64,000 nucleotides of DNA from Nocardioides lijunqiniae (GCF_015024225.1 NZ_JACJGM010000019.1:51960-115959), one strand, 5' to 3'. Positions 48,590 through 59,124 are shown, counted from the stretch's first letter. The notes: a model not told the origin generated them from the sequence alone. Program-made: numbers and translations.

Positions 48590-49318
48590 TCAGGAGGCCT
48601 GGCTGGTCGGGGCGACGACGACCTCGCGGACGCACACGTCCTGCGGCAGCTCGTAGAGACCCACGATGGTCTCCGCGATCGTCGCGGCGTCGAGGCCGCC
48701 GCGCAGCCGGGTCTTGGTGGCCTCGTAGGACTCCTTGATGGCGGCGTCGGAGACCGAGACCAGGAGGTCGGTGTCGACGATGCCGGGGGAGACGAGGCTG
48801 AAGCGCACGCCGTCGTCGGCGTGCTCGCGCCGCATCGTCTCCGTCATCGCGTTCACGGCGAACTTGGTGCCGCTGTAGACGGCGTGGTTGGCGTAGACGT
48901 TGCGCCCGGCGATGGAGGAGATGTTGACGACCGTGCCGCGGCCGGCGGCGACCATGCCCGGCAGCACCAGCTGCGTGGCGGTCAGCAGCGCGAGGCAGTT
49001 GACGTCGAAGAGCGTGCGCCACTCCTCGGGGTCCTGGTCCACGACCCGCGACAGCGGCATCACCCCGGCGTTGTTGACCAGCAGGTCGGGGGCGCCGTAG
49101 CGCTGCGTCGCCTCGTCGAGCGCGGCGGCCAGCGCGTCGCGGTCGGTCACGTCGACGGACCGGGCGATCGAGTCGGGCACCCCCAGCTCCTCGATCAGCT
49201 CGGCGCGGCGGGCCAGGAGGAGGGTCGGGTAGCCCCGGCCGCCGAACGCCTGTGCCGTGGCGGCACCGATCCCGGAGCTGGCTCCGGTGATGACGACGAG
49301 CGGGCGGGCCTGGGACAT
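48590..49318 (-). CDS. Short-chain dehydrogenase/reductase
   Basis: A 242-residue SDR from ATG 49318 with GGAG upstream. Its motifs are VVITGASSGIGAATAQAFGG, LLVNNAGVMPLSR, VVNISSIAGRN (Ser) and YSGTKFAV (Tyr and Lys). It resembles serine/sulfolactaldehyde-type SDRs (YdfG group), in keeping with small hydroxyacid or amino alcohol oxidation, though this is only a similarity of motifs. It precedes the DMFase-like gene by three bases and follows the GntR regulator by 44 bp. Confidence 0.88.
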   Translation of the reverse strand: MSQARPLVVITGASSGIGAATAQAFGGRGYPTLLLARRAELIEELGVPDSIARSVDVTDRDALAAALDEATQRYGAPDLLVNNAGVMPLSRVVDQDPEEWRTLFDVNCLALLTATQLVLPGMVAAGRGTVVNISSIAGRNVYANHAVYSGTKFAVNAMTETMRREHADDGVRFSLVSPGIVDTDLLVSVSDAAIKESYEATKTRLRGGLDAATIAETIVGLYELPQDVCVREVVVAPTSQAS

Positions 49319-49362
49319 GCGATCTCCTGGGGGACGTGGACCTGGCGGTCCGGATGGGGGTT

Positions 49363-50154
49363 TCAGAGGCGCGAGGAGTTGCTCGCCCACTTCTCGGGGC
49401 GCAGGACGGGTGAGTCGAGGTGTCCGGACTTCTTGATCACCGCGAGGAAGGACTTGAGGTGGCGCTCCATGGCCTCGGCGGCCCGGTCGGGCTCGCGGGC
49501 CGCGATGGCCTCGACGATGTCGCGGTGGGCGCCACGCGCGACGCACACGTCGTCGTGGGAGAGGCCGGCCTGGGGGGTGTGCCACGCGGCGATGTTGAGG
49601 ACGTAGCCCAGCGAGACCCGGTAGAACTCGTTGCCGCACGAGTCGGCGATGAGGTTGTGGAAGGACACGACGCCCTCGACGGTCTCCTGGCCCTCGTCGT
49701 CGGTGGCCCGGAACATCGCCTCGATCTGCTCCTGGGTGGCGTGGGTGGCGGCCAGGCTCGCGGCCGCCGACTCGACGCCGAGGCGGAAGTGGAACAGGTC
49801 GCCGAGGGTGGCGTCGGACAGCGCGAGGAGGACGGCGATCGACCGGGTGGCCTGCGAGACGTCCGGGCGGCTGACCCGCACGCCGCCGTAGGGGCCGCGG
49901 CGGGTGCTGATGAGCCCCTCCGACTCGAGGAGGCGCAGGGCCTCGCGGACCGTGCCGCGGCTGTAGCCGGTGCGCTCGATCAGCTCGCTCTCGTTGGGGA
50001 GGTCGCGACCGACGGGCATCTTGGTCACGACGATCTCGTCGCGCAGCTTGTCGGCGAGCACGGCCGATGCCTTCGGCACCTTGGACTTGGGCCACGGGGG
50101 CCGCTCGCTCTGGTCGGCCTTGATGAGGTCGCGCCCGGAGAGGTCGTAGTTCAT
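49363..50154 (-). CDS. GntR/FadR-family regulator (FCD domain)
   Basis: A 263-residue regulator from ATG 50154 (CCAGGAG upstream; a 15-residue longer frame is less likely). The winged helix is at about 28-95 (NESELIERTGYSRGTVREAL, then LISTRRGPYGGVRV). The FCD ligand domain at about 105-240 contains probable metal-binding His/Asp residues (SFHNLIADSCGNEFY and RGAHRDIVEAI). Regulators of this type respond to organic acids. Its place inside the Opp, CoA-transferase and DMFase-like operon suggests it controls the whole island, including the divergent transketolase genes. Confidence 0.9.
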   Translation of the reverse strand: MNYDLSGRDLIKADQSERPPWPKSKVPKASAVLADKLRDEIVVTKMPVGRDLPNESELIERTGYSRGTVREALRLLESEGLISTRRGPYGGVRVSRPDVSQATRSIAVLLALSDATLGDLFHFRLGVESAAASLAATHATQEQIEAMFRATDDEGQETVEGVVSFHNLIADSCGNEFYRVSLGYVLNIAAWHTPQAGLSHDDVCVARGAHRDIVEAIAAREPDRAAEAMERHLKSFLAVIKKSGHLDSPVLRPEKWASNSSRL

Positions 50155-50195
50155 GGGGGGCTCCTGGAGTCTGGATGCCGGGAGGGAGCCGGCGG

Positions 50196-51437
50196 TCACG
50201 AGTCTGCGCCACCGTGGCGCATGCGTCGGATCATCCCTTGCGACAGCCCCAGTGTCTGCAGCACCGCGTCGGTGTCCGCCCCGTGGCGCGGGGGCGCCGA
50301 CGTGACCGGCAGCGAGGCACCGTCGACGCGCAGGGGCGTGCGCACCTGCGGGACGCCGTCGACCTCGACCACCATCCGCTCGGCGATGACCGGGTCGGCG
50401 AACACCTCGGGGAGGGTGTTGACCGGCGCGACCGGCACCTCGGCCGCGGTCAGGACCTCCAGCCAGTGCGCGCGTCCCTGGGCCAGCAGCCGGGCCTCGA
50501 GCTCGGCCACGAGCTCGGCCCGGTGCGTCACCCGGGCCCGGTTGTCGACGAACCGCGGGTCCTCGGCGAGCTCGGGGGAGCCCAGTGCCTGCGCGAACCT
50601 CAGGAACTGGCGGTCGGTGCCCACCGCGACCGCGAGCGGCTGGTCGGCCGTCTCGAGGGTCTCGTACGGCGCGATGCTGGGGTGCTGGTTGCCGAAGAGC
50701 GAGGGCTCCTTGCCGGCCGCGAGCCAGCCCGAGGCCATGTTGGCGAGCATCGACACCTGGGCGTCGAGCAGCGAGATCTCGATGTGGCGCCCCCGGCCGG
50801 TGGCCTCGCGCTCGTGCAGCGAGCTCACGATGCCCAGCGCCGCGAACACGCCGGCGAACAGGTCGGTGACCGCGACGCCGACCCGGGTGGGCGTGCCGCC
50901 CTTGGCGCCGGTGATCGACATCAGGCCGCCCATGGCCTGGGCGAGGAAGTCGAAGCCCGGCCGTTCGGCGTAGGGGTTGTCGGAGCCGAAGCCGGAGATC
51001 GAGGCGGTCACGACGCGCGGGTTGTCCCCGGCGATCGAGTCGCGATCGAGGCCGAAGGCGGCCAGCCGGCCGGGCAGGAAGTTGTCGATGACCACGTCGG
51101 CGTGCCGCGCCAGGTGCTGGGCGACCCGCGCCCCGTCGGGGTCGGCCAGGTCGAGGCAGACGCTGCGCTTGTTGTGGTTGACGGCCAGGAAGTACGACGC
51201 CGTCACGCCGTCCGGCGCGAACGGCGGCCCCCAGTGGCGGGTCTCGTCGCCGCGCGAGGGCGACTCCACCTTGATCACGTCGGCGCCGAGGTCGGCGAGG
51301 TTCATCGTCGCGTAGGGGCCGGCCAGGATGCGGGTGAGGTCGAGGACCCGCACCCCCGTCAGCGGACCCGGCCGGCTCTCGCCGGCGGGCCAGCCCGACA
51401 GCGACTCGGCCCCGACCTGGTCGGTCGGCTCCGTCAC
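50196..51437 (-). CDS. CaiB/BaiF-family CoA-transferase
   Basis: A 413-residue class III CoA-transferase, which swaps CoA between carboxylic acids through an aspartyl intermediate. The start is GTG 51437, overlapping the ATPase stop. The family opening is GVRVLDLTRILAGPYATMNL, ADLGADVIKVESPSRGDETR and NHNKRSVCLDL, and the catalytic Asp is in RPGFDFLAQAMGG. Its presence among Opp and DMFase-like genes suggests that an imported acid is activated to a CoA thioester, perhaps before the acyl-CoA dehydrogenase at 62330 acts. Confidence 0.92.
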   Translation of the reverse strand: MTEPTDQVGAESLSGWPAGESRPGPLTGVRVLDLTRILAGPYATMNLADLGADVIKVESPSRGDETRHWGPPFAPDGVTASYFLAVNHNKRSVCLDLADPDGARVAQHLARHADVVIDNFLPGRLAAFGLDRDSIAGDNPRVVTASISGFGSDNPYAERPGFDFLAQAMGGLMSITGAKGGTPTRVGVAVTDLFAGVFAALGIVSSLHEREATGRGRHIEISLLDAQVSMLANMASGWLAAGKEPSLFGNQHPSIAPYETLETADQPLAVAVGTDRQFLRFAQALGSPELAEDPRFVDNRARVTHRAELVAELEARLLAQGRAHWLEVLTAAEVPVAPVNTLPEVFADPVIAERMVVEVDGVPQVRTPLRVDGASLPVTSAPPRHGADTDAVLQTLGLSQGMIRRMRHGGADS

Positions 51438-52449
51438 TGGGCCGCCTTGGCGGCCACCAGGTCGGCCATCCCCGGCTGGGCGAAGTGGCAGGCGACCATG
51501 TGCTTCTCGCCGTTCGTCCCCACGTCGCGGAACTCCGGCTTCTCCGTGGCGCAGACGTCCTGCGCCAGCGGGCAGCGGGTGCGGAAGACGCAGCCGCTGG
51601 GCGGGTTGAGCGGGCTGGGCACGTCGCCCTGGAGCAGGACGTGCTTGCGGTTGCGCTCGACGTCGGGGTCCGGGATCGGCACCGCCGACATCAGCGCCAC
51701 CGTGTAGGGGTGCTGCGGGTCGTTGTAGACGGTGTCGCGCGACGCCAGCTCCATCGGCCGGCCGAGGTACATCACCAGGATCCGGTCGGAGATGTGGTGC
51801 ACGGCCGACAGGTCGTGGGAGATGAAGAGGTAGGACAGGTCGCGCTTGCGCTGCAGCTCCCGGAAGAGGTTCAGCACCTGCGCGCGGATCGACACGTCGA
51901 GGGCGGCCGTCGGCTCGTCGCAGATGATCAGGTCCGGCTCGACCGCCAGGGCGCGGGCGATGCCGATGCGCTGGCGCTGCCCGCCGGAGAACTCGTGGGG
52001 GTAGCGGTCCAGCGCCGACTCCGGCATGCCGACCAGCCCGAGCAGCTCGGCCACGCGCTCGCGGTGCTGGGCCTTGGGCAGGGTCTCGTGCACGAGCAGG
52101 GGCTCGGCGACGATCTGGCCCACGGTCATGCGCATGTTGAGCGAGGACGTCGGGTCCTGGAAGACCATCTGCGTACGCCGCCGGGCGGCGCGCACCTGCC
52201 GCGACTTGAGCTTGGTGAGGTCGACGCCGTCGAGCATGATCGAGCCCGACGTCGCCTTCACCAGACCCTGGATCGCCAGGCCGGTGGTGGACTTGCCGCA
52301 GCCGGACTCGCCCACCACGCCGACGGTCTCGCCGTGGCCGATGGAGAAGTCCAGGCCGTCCACGGCCTTGACCACGCCGGAGCCGCCGCGGGCGCCGGCC
52401 TTGGCGTTGAAGTGCACGGCGAGGTCGCTGACCTCGAGCAGGGCGTCAG

Positions 52450-52453
<4 letters not shown>
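51434..52453 (-). CDS. Oligopeptide ABC transporter ATPase (OppF/DppF type)
   Basis: A 339-residue ATPase from ATG 52453. Walker A is GESGCGKST, signature EFSGGQRQRIGIARAL, Walker B IICDEPTAALDVS. The C-terminal extension ends in the Cys cluster (GCVFRTRCPLAQDVC and VACHF) that binds an iron-sulfur centre in many Dpp/Opp ATPases. It overlaps the downstream CoA-transferase and the upstream ATPase by four bases each, so all are translated as one chain. Confidence 0.94.
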
Positions 52454-53483
<1,030 letters not shown>

Positions 53484-53487
<4 letters not shown>

Positions 53488-54503
53488 GCGGCGCGCTCAC
53501 CCGCCCGGCCCAGGAAGGTACGGCGCAGGATGCGGGACATCGCGCCGCCGCCCTTGCCTCGTTGGGTGCGCATCTGGGGGTCGAACCGGTCTCGCATCGC
53601 GTCTCCGATGAAGTTGAAGGCGAGCACCATCGACAGGATCGCCAGGCCCGGGAAGAGGCCGAGCCACCAGCTGTCGATGCGGGACTGCGCCTCGCTGACC
53701 ATGGCGCCCCACTCGGGGGTCGGGGGGACCGCGCCCACGCCGATGAAGCTCAGGCCGGCGGCCAGGAGGATCACCATGCCGAGGTCGACGGTGGCCTTGA
53801 CCAGGATCGGCTGCAGGCCGAAGGGCAGCACGTGCACCCGGAAGACCCGGGCCCGCGAGCAGCCGATCGACTGCGCCGCGAGGACGTGCAGGTTGTTGCG
53901 GATCGAGAGGACCTGGCCGCGCATCAGGCGGGTGTACTCGGGCCAGGTCACGGCCGCGATCGAGATCACCACGTTGGTGGTGCTGGGGCCGAGCGCGGCG
54001 GCGATGGCCAGCGCCAGCACGATCGCGGGGAAGGACAGCACGATGTCGCTGATGCGCATGATCACCTCGTCGGCGATCCCGCCCAGGAAGCCGGCGACGG
54101 CGCCGATCAGGCAGCCGATGGCGACCGAGACCGCGACCGTGACCAGCGCGATCGGCAGCGACAGCCGGGCGCCGTACATGACCCGGGCGAAGACGTCGCG
54201 GCCCAGGTTGTCGGTCCCGAACCAGTGCTCGCCGCCCGGGCCGGCGAGCCGGCCCTGGAGGTCCTGGTCGGTCACCGGGTCGAACGGCGTCCACCACGGG
54301 ATCGTGATCGCGATGACCACCCAGAGGAGCACGAGGGTGACGCCGATGTTGAACGCCAGCCGGCCGCCGCCTCCGCCGCGGTCGGCCTTGCTCAGCGCGA
54401 ACGTCGGGGTCACGGGCGCCCCGGACATCGTCTCGCCGGGCCCGGCGAGCGCGACCGGAGAGGTCGGGTCGGTCGCGTCGCCAGGACGCTCCATGTCCGT
54501 CAT
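53484..54503 (-). CDS. Oligopeptide ABC transporter permease (OppC/DppC type)
   Basis: A 339-residue permease with about six helices after a 45-residue cytoplasmic tail rich in Gly, Pro and acidic residues. It contains HWFGTDNLGRDVFARVMYGA, the recognised DppC signature, and the EAA loop AAQSIGCSRARVFRVHVLPF at about 218-237. It starts at ATG 54503, one base from the stop of the upstream permease gene. No binding-protein gene occurs in this operon. Confidence 0.94.
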
Positions 54504-54504
54504 G

Positions 54505-55530
54505 TCATTCCCCCAGCCGGATGCGTGGATCGAGGGCGGCGTAGACGATGTCCACGACCGCGTTGGTGATGACGTAGACCGCGCCGATGAGCACGGTCAC
54601 GCCGAGGATGGCCTGGTAGTCGAGGGCCTTCGCCGCGTCGACGGCGTACCGCCCGATCCCGGGCCACGAGAACACCGTCTCGGTGAGCACCGCGCCGGCC
54701 AGCAGCCCGCCGATGGCCAGGCCGAGCACGGTCACCGTGGGGATCAGGGCGTTCGGGAGGATGTGGTACTGCAGCAGCGTGCGGGCGGAGACGCCCTTGG
54801 ACCGTGCGGTGACCAGGTGCGGGGCGCGCAGGACCTCGAGCATCGAGGCGCGGGTCATGCGGGCGAGCAGGCCGAGGAAGAACGAGCCGAGGACGAACGC
54901 CGGCAGCAGCAGGTGGCGCATCGCGTCCCACATGGTCCCGAAGTCGCCGGTCACCAGGGCGTCGAAGGTGTAGAGCCCGGTGATGTGGGTCGGCGGCTCG
55001 AAGTCGCGGCCGAGCCGGCCCTCGGGGCCGGGCAGCACGTCGAAGCGCAGGTAGAAGACCTGCAGGCCGATGATGCCGAGCCAGAAGACGGGCACGCCGG
55101 AGGCCACCAGGGCGATGGTGCGGACCACGAGGTCGGGCCACTTGTTGTGGTAGAACGCCGCGACCGAGCCGAGCACGAGGCCCAGGACGCCGGCCACGAC
55201 GATGGCGGCGAGCGCCAGCTCGACGGTGGCCGGGAAGAACTCCAGCAGGTCGTCGGCCACGCCGCGCCGGGTCAGCGTCGACTGGCCCATGTCGCCGGTG
55301 ACGAGGTGCTGGAGGTAGACCCAGAAGCGCTCGTAGATCGGCGCGTCGAGCCCCCACTCCTTCTCGTAGGCCGCGCGGGCGACCGGGTCGCTGCCGCCGA
55401 CGTCGCCGAGGAGCCGCGCGAGCGGGTCACCGGGCAGGTAGTTCGCCAGCACGAAGGCCACCACCAGCAGGCCCAGCAGCGTCGGCAGGGCGAGGAGCAG
55501 GCGGCGTGCCGCGAACCGTACGAGTCCCAC
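54505..55530 (-). CDS. Oligopeptide ABC transporter permease (OppB/DppB type)
   Basis: A 341-residue permease from GTG 55530 with GGAGGACAAC upstream, the first gene of the minus-strand operon running to 46364. Helices begin at RRLLLALPTLLGLLVVAFVL, followed by the periplasmic loop and five more helices. The EAA loop is TARSKGVSARTLLQYHILPN at about 250-269. Together with the C-type permease it forms the channel. Expression begins in an AT-rich gap of 136 bp shared with the transketolase genes. Confidence 0.94.
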   Translation of the reverse strand: MGLVRFAARRLLLALPTLLGLLVVAFVLANYLPGDPLARLLGDVGGSDPVARAAYEKEWGLDAPIYERFWVYLQHLVTGDMGQSTLTRRGVADDLLEFFPATVELALAAIVVAGVLGLVLGSVAAFYHNKWPDLVVRTIALVASGVPVFWLGIIGLQVFYLRFDVLPGPEGRLGRDFEPPTHITGLYTFDALVTGDFGTMWDAMRHLLLPAFVLGSFFLGLLARMTRASMLEVLRAPHLVTARSKGVSARTLLQYHILPNALIPTVTVLGLAIGGLLAGAVLTETVFSWPGIGRYAVDAAKALDYQAILGVTVLIGAVYVITNAVVDIVYAALDPRIRLGE

Positions 55531-55554
55531 GTGCGTTGTCCTCCGACAGCCATA

Positions 55555-55606
55555 GAATTTGTAGATTGATTATCCTATAGTGAAGTGACCCAGACCATAA
55601 GTCAAC
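55555..55606. promoter_or_regulatory. AT-rich divergent promoter of Opp and transketolase operons
   Basis: A 50-bp patch much lower in GC than its surroundings. On the minus strand TTGACT (55600-55605) and CTATAG/GATAAT near 55569-55580 could form a promoter; on the plus strand TATAGT (55576-55581) is a -10 candidate. TGATTA at 55567 recurs in the promoter gap at 62279. Both could carry a GntR site. Confidence 0.4.
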
Positions 55607-55666
55607 GACCTGGTCCCGTGCCCGACCCCGAGTCGCGGCCCGGTCGCCGGCCACCCAGGAGGTCCC

Positions 55667-56545
55667 GTGCGGCACCCCGACACCACCCCAGCACCGACGC
55701 CGGAGCAGCTGTCGCTGCTGGCCGACCGGGCCATGTTCATCCGCTCGGAGACGGTACGCCTCGCCGCGATCGCGGGCGCCGGCCACTACACCTCGGTCTT
55801 CTCGATCGCGGAGATCCTGGCGACGCTCTACTACGGGCGGCTGCGACTGACCCCGGGCGAGCCGCGCGACCCCGACCGCGACCGGGTGGTGCTGAGCAAG
55901 GGGCACGCGGCCATCGGGCTGTACCCCGTCCTCGCCGACCTCGGCTTCTTCGAGCCGTCCGCGCTGGACACCTACACGCGCCTCGGCTCGCCGTTCGGCG
56001 ACCACCCCGACATGAAGAAGGTGCCGGGCATCGACTTCAGCTCCGGCTCGCTGGGGCACGGCCTCTCGATCGGGGTCGGCATGGCGCTGGGCGCCCGCCT
56101 CGGCGGCCGCGACTACCGGACCTACGTGCTCCTCGGGGACGCCGAGCTCAACGAGGGCCAGGTGTGGGAGGCCGCGATGAGCGCGGCCCACTTCGGCCTG
56201 GGCAACCTGGTCGCCGTCGTCGACAACAACCAGCTCGGCATCGACGGGATGACCCGCGACACGATGCCGGTCGAGCCGCTGCGGGAGCGCTTCGAGAGCT
56301 TCGGCTGGCGGGTGCAGCGCGTCGACGGGCACGACCTGGGCGCCCTGCTCGCGGCGTACGACGCGCTGCCGGACGCCGCCGACCGCGTGCCGCAGGTGAT
56401 CGTCGCCGACACCGTGAAGGGCCGGGGCGTGCGCGCCATGGAGTACAGCCCCGACTGGCACGTCGGCAACCTGGTCGGCGAGGACTACGACGACGTGCTG
56501 GCCGAGATCGCGGCCGGTCTGCGACCCCTGGAGGCACGCGCATGA
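55667..56545 (+). CDS. Transketolase, N-terminal (thiamine-binding) subunit
   Basis: A 292-residue half-transketolase from GTG 55667 (AGGAGG upstream). It carries the thiamine diphosphate and Mg site: GDAELNEGQVWEAAMSAAHF, with NNQLGID completing the GD(X)nN motif, and the phosphate-binding SKGHAAIGLYPVL region. It transfers two-carbon ketol units between sugars when combined with the next gene's product. Split transketolases occur in bacteria and archaea and are often part of specific catabolic clusters rather than the pentose phosphate pathway. The stop overlaps the C-subunit start (ATGA). Confidence 0.93.
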   Translation: MRHPDTTPAPTPEQLSLLADRAMFIRSETVRLAAIAGAGHYTSVFSIAEILATLYYGRLRLTPGEPRDPDRDRVVLSKGHAAIGLYPVLADLGFFEPSALDTYTRLGSPFGDHPDMKKVPGIDFSSGSLGHGLSIGVGMALGARLGGRDYRTYVLLGDAELNEGQVWEAAMSAAHFGLGNLVAVVDNNQLGIDGMTRDTMPVEPLRERFESFGWRVQRVDGHDLGALLAAYDALPDAADRVPQVIVADTVKGRGVRAMEYSPDWHVGNLVGEDYDDVLAEIAAGLRPLEARA

Positions 56546-57618
56546 GCGAGGACACCACCACCCTGCCCGAGGGCGCGGCGCCCGACGCGGCCGTCGACGA
56601 CGAGGCGCAGGAGCAGTCCGACATCTTCAACGGCACCGGGCGGACCGGGCTGCGCAACGCCCGCTCCTCCGACGGCAACGACACCCGCGCGATCCCGGCC
56701 TTCGTGTTCGGCGAGGAGCTCGCCGACCTGGCCGACGTCGACCCGCGCGTCGTCGTGCTGACCGCCGACCTGGCCCGCGCCAACCGCGCCGTCGACTTCG
56801 CCGAGCGTCACCCCGACCGGTTCTTCAACGTCGGGATCGCCGAGAAGAACATGATCACCGTGGCCGCCGGCCTCGCCTCGTGCGGCTACGTGCCGTTCGC
56901 GGCGACGTTCGCGTCGTTCGCCGCCCTGCTGGGCTGCGAGCAGATCCGCACCGACTGCGCCTACCCGCAGATGCCCGTGCGCGTCGTCGGCCACCACTCC
57001 GGGGTGTCGATGGGCTTCTACGGCACCAGCCACCACAGCCCCGAGGACCTCGGGATCATGCGGACCATCGCCGACCTCACCGTCGTCTGCGCCACCGACG
57101 CCAACCACCTGCGCGCCCTGTTGCGCGCGAGCCTCGACCACCCGGGTGCGATGTACCTGCGCCTGGGCCGGGGTCGCGACCGCGACGTCTACGACGAGGT
57201 GCCCGACCTGACGATCGGCAAGGCGATCACGGTGCGCCCCGGCGACGACCTCACGATCATCTCGACCGGCACCGAGGTGGAGCCGTCGCTGCGCGCCGCC
57301 GAGGCGCTGGCCGAGTCGGGGCACAGCGTCGGTGTGATCGACATGTTCACCGTCAGCCCGCTCGACACCGAGGCCGTGCTCAGCGCGGCCGCCCGCACCG
57401 GCGCCGTGCTCACCGTGGAGGAGGCCAACGTGACCAACGGCCTCGGCACCGCGGTCGCCGAGTGCCTCTTCCAGTCCGGGACGGGTCAGCCCGTCCGCTT
57501 CCGCAAGGTCGGCATCCCCGATGCCTACGTGCCCGTCGGGCCACCGGCCGCGCTCTACGCCCACTACGGGCTGGACGCCGCCGGCATCACGAAGACCGCC
57601 AAGGAGATGCTCGTATGA
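56542..57618 (+). CDS. Transketolase, C-terminal (pyrimidine-binding) subunit
   Basis: A 358-residue partner of the N-terminal transketolase subunit. It has about 45 acidic, Asp/Glu/Thr-rich residues before the fold (unusual), then VVVLTADLARANRAV, GIAEKNMITVAAGL with the Glu that contacts the thiazolium, FAATFASFAALLGCEQIRTD and HHSGVSMGFYGTSHHSPEDL. The C-terminal domain (about 240-358) is the usual Rossmann-like transketolase end. ATG 56542 overlaps the previous stop and its own stop overlaps the aminotransferase start. Confidence 0.93.
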   Translation: MSEDTTTLPEGAAPDAAVDDEAQEQSDIFNGTGRTGLRNARSSDGNDTRAIPAFVFGEELADLADVDPRVVVLTADLARANRAVDFAERHPDRFFNVGIAEKNMITVAAGLASCGYVPFAATFASFAALLGCEQIRTDCAYPQMPVRVVGHHSGVSMGFYGTSHHSPEDLGIMRTIADLTVVCATDANHLRALLRASLDHPGAMYLRLGRGRDRDVYDEVPDLTIGKAITVRPGDDLTIISTGTEVEPSLRAAEALAESGHSVGVIDMFTVSPLDTEAVLSAAARTGAVLTVEEANVTNGLGTAVAECLFQSGTGQPVRFRKVGIPDAYVPVGPPAALYAHYGLDAAGITKTAKEMLV

Positions 57619-58856
57619 CCACGACCCAGTCCACCACCAGCACCGACCAGGCGCTGCGCGCCCGGGCCCGCGGCGTCATCCCGGGCGGCATGTACGGCCA
57701 CATGTCCATGGGGCCGATGCCGCCGTCGTACCCGCAGTTCATGGCGCGGGGCGAGGGCGCGCGGCTGTGGGACGTCGACGGCCGCGAGTACGTCGACCTC
57801 ATGTGCGGCTGGGGGACCATCGTCCTCGGGCGCCAGCACCAGGAGGTGGACGCCGCCGTCGCCGCCCAGCTCGGCAACGGCGACTGCCTCAACGGCCCCG
57901 GCCCCGTCATGGTCGACCTGGCCGAGCTGCTCGTCGAGACCATCCCCAGCGCGGACTGGTCGATGTTCGCCAAGAACGGCACCGACGCCACCACCATGTC
58001 GGTGACGATCGCCCGTGCGGCGACCGGTCGCCGCCGCGTGCTCATGGCCAACGGCGCCTACCACGGTGCCGCGCCCTGGTGCACCCCCGGACCGTCCGGC
58101 GTCCTGCCCGAGGACCGCGCGTTCATCGACAAGTTCGACTACAACGACGTGGAGTCGCTGCGCGCCGCGGTGGCCGCGGCCGGCGACGACCTCGCCGCGA
58201 TCATCGTCTCGCCGGTGCGCCAGGACAACCGTCGCGACCAGGAGCTGGCGCTGCCGGAGTTCGCCCGCGAGGTGCGCGAGCTGGCGACGTCCTCCGGCGC
58301 GGTGCTGATCCTCGACGACGTGCGCTGCGGCTTCCGCCTCGACGTCCGCGGCAGCTGGGAGCCGCTCGGGATCCGTCCCGACCTGACCGCGTGGTCGAAG
58401 GCCATCGCCAACGGCCACCCGCTCGCCGCGGTGACCGGCATCGACAGCCTCGCCGAGGCGGCCTCCTCGATCTACACGACCGGGTCCTTCTGGTTCGCCC
58501 CGACCGCGATGGCGGCCGCCATCACGACCGTCACGCTGCTGCGCGACACCGACGCGATGGCCCACACGCACCGGATGGCGCAGCTGATGCGCGACGGCAT
58601 CGAGGAGCAGGCTCGTCGTCACGGCCTCGAGATCCGTCAGTCCGGCCCGGCCGCGATGCCGCTGGTGCTCTTCGAGGGCGACACCGACCTGTCGACGGTG
58701 GCCTCCTGGGCCGACGAGTGCGTCAGTCGCGGGGTCTACCTGCACCCCTGGCACAACTGGTTCTACACCGCCGCGCACCAGCCCGAGGACATCGCCTGGG
58801 CGCTCGAGCGCACCGACGACGCCTTCGCGGCCGTCGCCGCACGCCGTACGGCCTAG
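57615..58856 (+). CDS. Class III PLP aminotransferase (glutamate-1-semialdehyde mutase-like)
   Basis: A 413-residue PLP enzyme. It has WDVDGREYVDLMCGWGTIVL, FAKNGTDATTMSVTIARA (phosphate and glycine loop), ILDDVRCGFR with the cofactor Asp, and TAWSKAIANGHPLAAVTG with Schiff-base Lys262. The sequence is nearest glutamate-1-semialdehyde aminomutase-like proteins but sits in a catabolic operon with split transketolase, so it probably transaminates an amino sugar or amino ketone there. It overlaps the previous gene by four bases, ATGA. A terminator hairpin follows at 58869. Confidence 0.9.
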   Translation: MTTTQSTTSTDQALRARARGVIPGGMYGHMSMGPMPPSYPQFMARGEGARLWDVDGREYVDLMCGWGTIVLGRQHQEVDAAVAAQLGNGDCLNGPGPVMVDLAELLVETIPSADWSMFAKNGTDATTMSVTIARAATGRRRVLMANGAYHGAAPWCTPGPSGVLPEDRAFIDKFDYNDVESLRAAVAAAGDDLAAIIVSPVRQDNRRDQELALPEFAREVRELATSSGAVLILDDVRCGFRLDVRGSWEPLGIRPDLTAWSKAIANGHPLAAVTGIDSLAEAASSIYTTGSFWFAPTAMAAAITTVTLLRDTDAMAHTHRMAQLMRDGIEEQARRHGLEIRQSGPAAMPLVLFEGDTDLSTVASWADECVSRGVYLHPWHNWFYTAAHQPEDIAWALERTDDAFAAVAARRTA

Positions 58857-58868
58857 GCACGCAGGAGA

Positions 58869-58915
58869 GACGACGAGGGGCGGCCCCGCACGGTGGGACC
58901 GTCCCTCTCGTCGTC
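58869..58915 (+). terminator. Terminator hairpin after the aminotransferase gene
   Basis: Nine-base outer arms GACGACGAG and CTCGTCGTC enclose a G/C-rich stem with small bulges and a short loop. A near-copy occurs at 59042-59095. Confidence 0.65.
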
Positions 58916-58925
58916 CGCACGGCTG

Positions 58926-59011
58926 CAGGTTTTTCAGCAGATGCTGAAAAACCTGAGGTTCTGGGCTGAAGTTTCGGCCCAGAAGCGACAGCAAATGCCC
59001 AGAAGGTGCCT
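58926..59011. repeat. Dispersed double-palindrome element, copy 2
   Basis: Second copy of the element at 34433, on the same strand. The core TTTTTCAGCA-GA-TGCTGAAAAA hairpin and the following CCTGAGGTTCTGGGC are almost unchanged, while the loop bases differ. It lies between two convergent terminators, so both copies are intergenic. Confidence 0.8.
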
Positions 59012-59041
59012 CCGCCGCGCGTCATACGGCTTGGTCCCGAC

Positions 59042-59095
59042 GGAGACGACGAGGGGCGGCACCCGCAGGGCGGGACCGCCCCTCTCGTCGTCTCC
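59042..59095 (-). terminator. Terminator hairpin after the aldehyde dehydrogenase gene
   Basis: Twelve-base arms GGAGACGACGAG and CTCGTCGTCTCC enclose GGGCGG/CCGCCC, with a two-base bulge. It is 30 bp past the end of the minus-strand aldehyde dehydrogenase and resembles the hairpin at 58869. Confidence 0.65.
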
Positions 59096-59124
59096 GGTCC
59101 GCGGCCCGGGGGCCGCACGGGGGT

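Noticed and set aside
46607..49606. A 999-residue plus-strand ORF opposite the DMFase-like and SDR genes
   Set aside because: Antisense shadow. Real genes on the other strand have clear catalytic motifs, whereas this has none.
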